Made by a program: the position numbers and the translations under genes. The notes beneath the pieces were generated by a model. The model saw only the letters and a program-made list of their open reading frames with translations, did not search any database and was not told where the DNA came from. A DNA stretch of 33,411 nucleotides from Solirubrobacteraceae bacterium (GTDB lineage: Bacteria > Actinomycetota > Thermoleophilia > Solirubrobacterales > Solirubrobacteraceae), in contig JADGPO010000102.1 of NCBI GenBank assembly GCA_017882405.1, positions 1-33,411 on the forward strand. Reading direction: 5' to 3'. Shown here piece by piece: positions 28,392 to 33,411 of this stretch (positions are counted from its first letter, which is position 1; every line of letters begins with the position of its first letter).

Positions 28392-29630
28392 ATGTCCGCC
28401 GGACCGGGTGGTGGGGCGGGTGGGGGGTTCAGGATCATCGCCCGGCGAGCCATCGGGGTGGCGCTCTCCGGCTTGGCCCTGATCCTCGTCGCGTTCGTGT
28501 TCGACGCGTCGCCGCTGTTCGTGCCCGGCGTCGCGCTCGCAGCGATCGGCGTGCTGTCTCCCGCCTGGGTGTTGACCTGCGCGCGGGGGGCCGACGCCCA
28601 GCGCGTGCTCAGCGCCGAGCGGGTCGTCGAGGAGCAGCCGCTCGAGGCCAGCATCGAGGTCCGCCGTGGCCGGCTCGGTCTGCCGGGCGCCGAGATCATC
28701 GATCCCTTCACCGGTTCCCGGCTGGACCTGGCTGGTCCGCTGTCGACCCTGCGCGGCGACCGGCGGGCGAGCGTGCGGGTGATCACGCACTTCTCGCGCC
28801 GCGGGATGCAGACGCTCGCGCCGCCCTCGCTGGTCGTCTCAGACCCGCTCGAGCTGGCTCGCGTGCAGACCGAGAGCCACGCGCCGCCGCAGAAGCTCCT
28901 GGTGCTGCCGCGCACCGAGCCGGTGCGCTGGCTGACGGCCGCGGGCGGGCGGCGCTTCGATCAACCGGACGGCCACGCCTCATCGGAGGCGCAGGCGGCC
29001 GTCGACATGGACGGCCTGCGGCCCTACCGGCCCGGCACCCCAGCCAGCCGGATCCACTGGCCGGCGGTCGCCCGCGGCGCCGGTCTGATCGAGCGGCGCC
29101 TGCAGGCCGACGGCGACTCACGACCGCTGATCGTGCTCGACGCTCGCAACCCGGATCCCAACGCCCCGCCCGAGCTGCTGGACGCCGCCGTCCGCGCGGC
29201 CGCCTCGCTGGCCCTTGACCTCGCCCGCCGCGGGGGCTGCGGGCTGCTGCTGCCCGGCGAGCAGCGCGCCACCGCGATCGACCGCGAGCTGATCAGCTGG
29301 CCGGCGGCCTACGCGCGGCTGGCAATGGTGAGCGGTGGGACGGGATCTCGCGCCCCGAACCTCGGTTTCGCCGCGGGACGTCAGGGCGCGACGATCTACG
29401 TAGTCGCAGCGCCCACGGCTCGGCTGGCGGCGATGCTCACCGGAGCGGGCCGGGGGCCGGGGCCCGCCCCCTCGATGCTCGTCGTGCCCCATCAGCAGCT
29501 GTCCGGCGGCCGGCCACGGGGCATGCGCGGGCGGATGCTGGCCACCCTGGACGTCAGCGGCTGCCGCGGCTTTCGCCTCGGGGTCGTGCGGGACCTCCAA
29601 CGCCCCGTGCCGGAGAGCTCCGTCGCATGA
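28392..29630 (+). CDS. DUF58 membrane protein
   Basis: This 412-aa protein has two N-terminal membrane helices (about residues 18-40 and 42-62) and the DUF58 domain. The DUF58 signature is LRPYRPGTPASRIHWPAVARGAGLIERR (about 212-239), near the family pattern R-x-Y-x-x-G-D-x-x-R-x-I-x-W-x-x-x-A-R. A VWA-like fold follows (LIVLDARNPDP). DUF58 proteins are linked to MoxR ATPases and to peptidoglycan or sporulation-related proteins, but their biochemical job is not known. It begins 2 nt after moxR and its stop overlaps the transglutaminase start by ATGA. Confidence 0.9.
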   Translation: MSAGPGGGAGGGFRIIARRAIGVALSGLALILVAFVFDASPLFVPGVALAAIGVLSPAWVLTCARGADAQRVLSAERVVEEQPLEASIEVRRGRLGLPGAEIIDPFTGSRLDLAGPLSTLRGDRRASVRVITHFSRRGMQTLAPPSLVVSDPLELARVQTESHAPPQKLLVLPRTEPVRWLTAAGGRRFDQPDGHASSEAQAAVDMDGLRPYRPGTPASRIHWPAVARGAGLIERRLQADGDSRPLIVLDARNPDPNAPPELLDAAVRAAASLALDLARRGGCGLLLPGEQRATAIDRELISWPAAYARLAMVSGGTGSRAPNLGFAAGRQGATIYVVAAPTARLAAMLTGAGRGPGPAPSMLVVPHQQLSGGRPRGMRGRMLATLDVSGCRGFRLGVVRDLQRPVPESSVA

Positions 29631-31897
29631 GCGCCGGCGCGCACACGATCCACGTGCCGGCGCGCTTTGACCGCGCCCGGACTCGCGAGTCGACCGAAGC
29701 CAGTCCCCGGCGGACCGTGGTCCGCCTGGCGACGTTCGGCGCGCTGAGCCTCTACGGGACCGAGCGCTGGACAACGCTGATGCGCCACTCGCCCGGCTGG
29801 CGGCTGATCGGCCTGTGCGCGCTCGCGACGGCGCTGGCGGGCGTGGTCCCGCTGGTGCGCCGGCGCAGCGGCGTGGTCGCCGCCGCGGTCGGGCTGGCGC
29901 TGGTGCTGGCCGCGTTTCCGATGGCGGGCCTGCGCTGGCATTGGGTGGTGCACCTGAAGATCGCGCACAGCGCCGACCGCATCGGCGCCGGGCTGCAGGC
30001 GCTGCCCAACGCGCTCGTGCCCTACCTGGGCTCCAACCACGGCGTGCGCCTGGTGCTCGTCCTGGGCGCGGCCGTGCTGCTGCTCGACGCGGCGGCGGTG
30101 ATCGCGTTCGCGCCGCGGACGTTCGGCGACGGGCGGCGCGCCGCCGCCGCCCTGCCGCTGCTGGCACTCGCCGTCGTGCCGTCGACGCTGGTGCGGCCCC
30201 AGCTGCCCTACCTCCAAGGGTTCGTGCTGTTCGCGCTGCTCGCGGGCTTCATGTGGGGCGAGCGGCTGCGTCGCGACGGGGCGGCCACGGCGCTGGCGGT
30301 GGCCGCCGTCGCCGGCCTGGTCGGCGCCCTGGTGGCCCCGCAGATCGACACCCACAAGCCGTGGATCGACTATCGCTCGTGGGCCGGCACGCTGGTCAAG
30401 ACCCATGTCGACAGGTTCAACTGGAACCAGACCTATGGACCTCTGCGCTGGCCGCGATCGGGTCACCAGGTGCTGACGGTCGGAGCGCGCAGCGCCGACT
30501 ACTGGAAGGCCGAGGACCTCGACAGCTTCGACGGGCGCGCCTGGGTGCTCTCCGACGGGGTCAACGATCCGCAGCCGCTGCCGGCTCTCGACCGCGCGGC
30601 GCTGGGGCGCTGGAGGCAGAGGATCACGGTCTCGATCACCGGGATGCAGACGCTTGACGTGATCGGCGCCGGCTACACCTCGCCGCTCAGCGGGCTGGAC
30701 GGCGCCACCGTCCCCGGCTCGGACCCGGGTACGTGGGTGGCTCGCCATACGCTGGGCCCGGGCACCACTTACTCGGTCTTGAGCTACTCCCCCCATCCGC
30801 AGGCGGCGCAGCTGCGGGCCGTCGCAGCCAGGGCCTACCCGGACCTCGCCACCGCCCCGTATCGCACGCTGACGATGCCGGAGACCGGCCCCGGTCAGGG
30901 CAGGGTCAGCACGCAGATCGAATTTCCGACCTGGCATGCCGGCGGGGCCTTCGGTCAGCAGGTGGTGCGGGCATCGCCGTACGCCCGGACGTACGCCCTG
31001 GCCCAGCGGCTGGCCGGCCAGGCTCGCACCCCCTATGACTTCGTGGCCAGCGTCAAGCGCTATCTGTCGCGCGGCTACACCTACGACGAGCACCCGCCGG
31101 CGGCGCGCTTCCCCCTGGAGAGCTTCCTGTTCACGCACAAGGTCGGCTACTGCCAGCAGTTCTCGGGCGCGATGGCGATGCTCCTGCGGATGGGCGGGAT
31201 CCCGAGCCGGGTCGCCGCCGGCTTCACCCCGGGAGCGTTCCAGAACGAGAATCACACCTGGCGGGTGTCCGACACCGACGCCCACTCGTGGGTCGAGGCG
31301 TGGTTCCCGCGCTACGGCTGGGTGCGCTTTGACCCGACGCCAGTGTCCGCGCCGGCCCGCGGGGGCAACGCCGCCGACCCGATCATCAAGAGCCTCATCG
31401 GCGTCAGCGGCTCTGACACGACCGCCGCGCCGCGCCACGAGATCGGGGTCAACGCCACCCCGACCAAGACGGTGTCGGGGGCCGGGGGCTCGGGCCTCAG
31501 TCCCTGGCTGGCGCTGCCCGGTCTGCTGGTGCTGGCGGCGCTCGGGAGGCTGCTGTGGATCCTGCTGCATCCCGCCGGAACCACCGAGCAGCTGCTGTCC
31601 GAGCTTCGCCGGGCGATGGCTCGCACCGGACGGCCGCTGTCTGACGACGTGACCCTGGCGATGCTCGAGCAGCGCTTCGCCGACTCGCCGGCCGCCGTCG
31701 GCTACGTGCGGTCGCTGCGTCTGGCCCGCTACGGCGGCGTCCCCGATCCCCCGACGCCGGCGCAGCGGCGCGCGCTGCGCCGCCATCTGGCCTTCGGGCT
31801 GGGCACGATCGGACACCTGCGCGCTCTGTGGGCGCTGCCGCCGCGGCCGCGCGCCTCGCGACCGCACGGCCTCGGTAGACGCCCCCGCGGCGCCTAA
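29627..31897 (+). CDS. Membrane transglutaminase-like protein
   Basis: This 756-aa protein has about six N-terminal membrane helices (residues about 55-245), an extracytoplasmic transglutaminase-like domain, one more membrane helix (about 623-645) and a cytoplasmic C-terminal DUF4129-like tail. The catalytic triad is visible: C509 in GYCQQFSGAMAMLLR, H553 in DAHSWVEAWF and D569 in WVRFDPTP. These proteins sit in moxR-DUF58 clusters and are thought to act as thiol proteases or cross-linkers at the cell surface. The extracytoplasmic stretch before the triad (about 260-450) is long and unrecognised. It is coupled to DUF58 by ATGA and followed, 11 nt later, by a TPR gene. Confidence 0.92.
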   Translation: MSAGAHTIHVPARFDRARTRESTEASPRRTVVRLATFGALSLYGTERWTTLMRHSPGWRLIGLCALATALAGVVPLVRRRSGVVAAAVGLALVLAAFPMAGLRWHWVVHLKIAHSADRIGAGLQALPNALVPYLGSNHGVRLVLVLGAAVLLLDAAAVIAFAPRTFGDGRRAAAALPLLALAVVPSTLVRPQLPYLQGFVLFALLAGFMWGERLRRDGAATALAVAAVAGLVGALVAPQIDTHKPWIDYRSWAGTLVKTHVDRFNWNQTYGPLRWPRSGHQVLTVGARSADYWKAEDLDSFDGRAWVLSDGVNDPQPLPALDRAALGRWRQRITVSITGMQTLDVIGAGYTSPLSGLDGATVPGSDPGTWVARHTLGPGTTYSVLSYSPHPQAAQLRAVAARAYPDLATAPYRTLTMPETGPGQGRVSTQIEFPTWHAGGAFGQQVVRASPYARTYALAQRLAGQARTPYDFVASVKRYLSRGYTYDEHPPAARFPLESFLFTHKVGYCQQFSGAMAMLLRMGGIPSRVAAGFTPGAFQNENHTWRVSDTDAHSWVEAWFPRYGWVRFDPTPVSAPARGGNAADPIIKSLIGVSGSDTTAAPRHEIGVNATPTKTVSGAGGSGLSPWLALPGLLVLAALGRLLWILLHPAGTTEQLLSELRRAMARTGRPLSDDVTLAMLEQRFADSPAAVGYVRSLRLARYGGVPDPPTPAQRRALRRHLAFGLGTIGHLRALWALPPRPRASRPHGLGRRPRGA

Positions 31898-31908
31898 GCT
31901 TTTAAGCC

Positions 31909-32286
31909 ATGGAGGACGTCTACGACCTGTACCGGCGCGGCACCGAGCTGCTGGAGGCCGGGCACAACCACCAGGCGGCGATCCCGCTGGCGCGCGCCTG
32001 CGAGCTCGCCCCCGACAAGACCTCGGTGCGCGAGGCGCTGGGCCGCGCGCTGTTTCACATACAGCGTTACGAGGAGGCCGCCGAGGAGTTCCGCGCCGTC
32101 GTGGAACGGGCGCCGACCAACGACTTCGCGCTGTTCTGCCTGGGCCGCTGCCTGCAGCTGCTGGGCCGCCACGCGGAGGCTCGCCACCCCCTTGCGCTGG
32201 CCGCCTGCCTGCAGCCGGGGCGCCGCGATTACCGGCTGTATCGCGATCGCGCAAGAGCGCGTGCAGCCCAGGCTTCCGGCGGTTAA
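31909..32286 (+). CDS. TPR-repeat protein
   Basis: This 125-aa helical protein is built of about three tetratricopeptide repeats. The repeat units begin YRRGTELLEAGHNHQAAIPL, VREALGRALFHIQRYEEAAE and ALFCLGRCLQLLGRHAEARH. TPRs bind other proteins; the partner is unknown but may be the membrane proteins encoded upstream. The ATG at 31909 has no ribosome binding site. A TAAGCT (31895-31900), overlapping the transglutaminase stop, could be a -10 giving a nearly leaderless mRNA, although no -35 is obvious. The tail is Arg/Ala-rich. Confidence 0.85.
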   Translation: MEDVYDLYRRGTELLEAGHNHQAAIPLARACELAPDKTSVREALGRALFHIQRYEEAAEEFRAVVERAPTNDFALFCLGRCLQLLGRHAEARHPLALAACLQPGRRDYRLYRDRARARAAQASGG

Positions 32287-32292
32287 GCAGTG

Positions 32293-32320
32293 TTGAACTG
32301 CCCCACGGCGGTGCTACCCT
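32293..32320 (+). promoter_or_regulatory. Promoter of the rimP-nusA operon
   Basis: TTGAAC (32293-32298) and TACCCT (32315-32320), spaced by 16 nt, fit a main sigma factor promoter. The transcript would start near 32327-32329, about 60 nt before the U-tract of the leader terminator and about 83 nt before the rimP GTG. Confidence 0.7.
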
Positions 32321-32337
32321 GAGGGCACAGCTTTCCG

Positions 32338-32354
32338 GCCGGGCGGGTCCCGGC
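32338..32354 (+). promoter_or_regulatory. First leader hairpin before rimP
   Basis: GCCGGG (32338-32343) pairs with CCCGGC (32349-32354) around a 5-nt loop. Bases 32340-32347 of this hairpin can instead pair perfectly with 32374-32381, part of the downstream terminator stem, so the leader has two competing folds. Confidence 0.6.
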
Positions 32355-32366
32355 GCAGTGCAGAAA

Positions 32367-32389
32367 GTGGGCGCCCGCCCGCTTTTTTT
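32367..32389 (+). terminator. Intrinsic terminator inside the rimP leader
   Basis: A 6-bp stem, GTGGGC (32367-32372) with GCCCGC (32377-32382) and a 4-nt loop, is followed by seven T (32383-32389). The rimP start lies only 21 nt further on, so rimP-nusA transcripts have to pass through it. This points to transcription attenuation more than to a plain end of the upstream TPR gene. Confidence 0.8.
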
Positions 32390-32410
32390 ATGAGATTTAT
32401 GGAGGAGACC

Positions 32411-32836
32411 GTGAGTGCCCTACAGACCGAGATCGAAGCCCGCCTCGCCGGCGTCGAGCCCGAGGTCGAGGTGCTGCTGGCGGAGGTAACGGCCCCACCC
32501 GCCCCGACCCTGCGTCTGTTCATCGACCATCCCGACGGGGTGACCCTGGCCGTCTGCGAGCGCGTCTCCGGTCATCTGAGCGATTACCGCGAGCGCTTCT
32601 CGCTGGAGGTCTCGTCCCCCGGCCAGGACCGTCCGCTCACCAAGCCCCAGCACTACTCACGCTTTCTGGGTCGCCGCGCGCGCGTGCGGCTGCGCGAGGC
32701 CGCCGAAGGCCACAGCCAGCTGACCGGCGAGCTCGTCGGCGCCTCTGACTCAGAAGTCACGATCGCGGCCGGCGACGGGATCCTCACGATCCCCTACGAG
32801 CAGATCGTCCGCTCCAACCTCGTCCCCGGAGACTGA
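32411..32836 (+). CDS. rimP: Ribosome maturation factor RimP
   Basis: This 141-aa protein assists late assembly of the 30S ribosomal subunit. The two-domain layout is clear: an N-terminal alpha-beta domain with the signature SLEVSSPGQDRPL (about residues 58-70) and a C-terminal SH3-like barrel (RVRLREAAEGHSQLTGELVG). I chose GTG 32411 because GGAGGAG lies at 32401-32407, 3 nt before it. ATG 32390 and ATG 32399 are in frame but lack a ribosome binding site, and the first touches the leader U-tract. It is placed directly before nusA, the standard order, 3 nt apart. Confidence 0.92.
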   Translation: MSALQTEIEARLAGVEPEVEVLLAEVTAPPAPTLRLFIDHPDGVTLAVCERVSGHLSDYRERFSLEVSSPGQDRPLTKPQHYSRFLGRRARVRLREAAEGHSQLTGELVGASDSEVTIAAGDGILTIPYEQIVRSNLVPGD

Positions 32837-32839
32837 TCC

Positions 32840-33411
32840 ATGTCCAAGGAGATCGTCGAGGCCGTACGCGGCCTCGCAGCGGAAAAGAACATCTCATCCG
32901 ACAAGCTGATGGAGGCGCTCGAAGACGCGCTGCTGTCGGCCTATAAGAAGACCCCCGGATCGGCTCCCTACGCCAAGGTGGAGATGGACCGCGACAGCGG
33001 CGACTTCATCGTGTGGGAGCTCAAGATCCCGCCGGAGCTCGAGGAGCAGCTGCTCGTCGAGGCCACCGAGGACGCGCAGCCGACGGTCGACCCCGAGACG
33101 GGGGAGATGCGTGAGGCGCCCGAGCCCGAGATCGATCTGGAGAAGCTCAAGGAGTACGAGCACGAGATCGAGACCGAGGACGTCACCCCCCACGACTTCG
33201 GGCGGATCGCCGCCCAGACGGCCAAGCAGGTGATCCTGCAGCGGATCCGCGAGGCCGAGCGCGACATGATGTTCGAGGAGTACCGCGACCGCGTCGGTGA
33301 GCTGATCACCGGGATCGTGCAGCAGTCCGACTCGCGTTACACGCTCGTGCAGCTGCGCGAGCGCGTCGAGGCGCTGCTGCCCAAGTCCGAGCAGGTCGAC
33401 GGCGAGCGCTA
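32840..33411 (+). CDS. nusA: Transcription factor NusA, N-terminal part
   Basis: The first 190 residues of NusA are visible; the gene continues past the window edge with no stop. NusA binds RNA polymerase and modulates pausing, termination and antitermination. The N-terminal domain begins IVEAVRGLAAEKNISSDKLMEALEDALLSAY and later has the conserved PHDFGRIAAQTAKQVILQRIREAERD (shown here only as two family landmarks near residues 4-34 and 115-140). Between them is an acidic Glu-rich stretch, about residues 64-112, longer than in many NusA proteins. The ATG at 32840 follows rimP by 3 nt. NusA could itself act at the rimP leader terminator, as in other bacteria, but that is inference. Confidence 0.95.
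   Translation, partial: MSKEIVEAVRGLAAEKNISSDKLMEALEDALLSAYKKTPGSAPYAKVEMDRDSGDFIVWELKIPPELEEQLLVEATEDAQPTVDPETGEMREAPEPEIDLEKLKEYEHEIETEDVTPHDFGRIAAQTAKQVILQRIREAERDMMFEEYRDRVGELITGIVQQSDSRYTLVQLRERVEALLPKSEQVDGER

Noticed and set aside
29492..32254. Very long reverse-strand open frame of over 900 codons, and similar ones at 14077-16353 and 20568-22478
   Set aside because: They are mirror frames of well-supported + strand genes in GC-rich DNA, with Arg/Gly/Ala/His-rich products and no motifs.

Overview
The window comes from a GC-rich actinobacterium. It has a stand-alone actinobacterial integration host factor (mihF) followed by gmk, rpoZ and coaBC, a PyrR leader of the mycobacterial translational type, GTG/TTG starts and many ATGA/GTGA stop-start overlaps. 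A deep-branching lineage such as Thermoleophilia is possible, but this is inference only. Almost every real gene is on the + strand; the one clear minus-strand gene is a tRNA.

Region 1 (1-10311) is a form I, aerobic [MoSCu] carbon monoxide dehydrogenase cluster. It holds the end of coxM, then coxS, coxL, the maturation genes coxD (AAA+) and coxE (VWA), a 60-aa Cys protein, a 151-aa stand-alone relative of a CoxL internal segment, coxG, a 91-aa zinc-ribbon protein, a second full-length coxL, and an XdhC/CoxF-type chaperone carrying a C-terminal YHS metal domain. The genes are tightly packed and mostly overlapping, so they are probably one transcript that starts upstream of the window. The second CoxL, the CoxL fragment, the two small Cys proteins and the XdhC-YHS fusion are the unusual parts.

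Region 2 (about 10380-13490) is a decayed phage or integrative element beside tRNA-Arg(CCG). It contains small orphan genes, a protein with a tape-measure-like segment, a 430-bp non-coding stretch with perfect inverted repeats, an HTH gene running out of frame into an excisionase remnant, and a tyrosine integrase that has lost its catalytic middle.

Region 3 (13491-15825) has tRNA-Arg with its terminator (minus strand), a YfcE-type phosphoesterase, ribonuclease Z and a GNAT acetyltransferase. Region 4 (about 15870-24750) is the pyrimidine operon pyrR-pyrB-pyrC-carA-carB-pyrK-pyrD, coupled throughout by overlaps and headed by a PyrR-binding leader that can mask the pyrR ribosome binding site. 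Neither pyrF nor pyrE is present here.

Region 5 (24751-27467) is mihF, apparently leaderless and with a palindrome upstream, then gmk, rpoZ and coaBC. Region 6 (27424-32286) is a moxR-DUF58-transglutaminase membrane cluster plus a TPR protein. Region 7 (32293-33411) is the start of the rimP-nusA operon, with a promoter and an intrinsic terminator inside the leader, which points to attenuation. nusA runs off the window.
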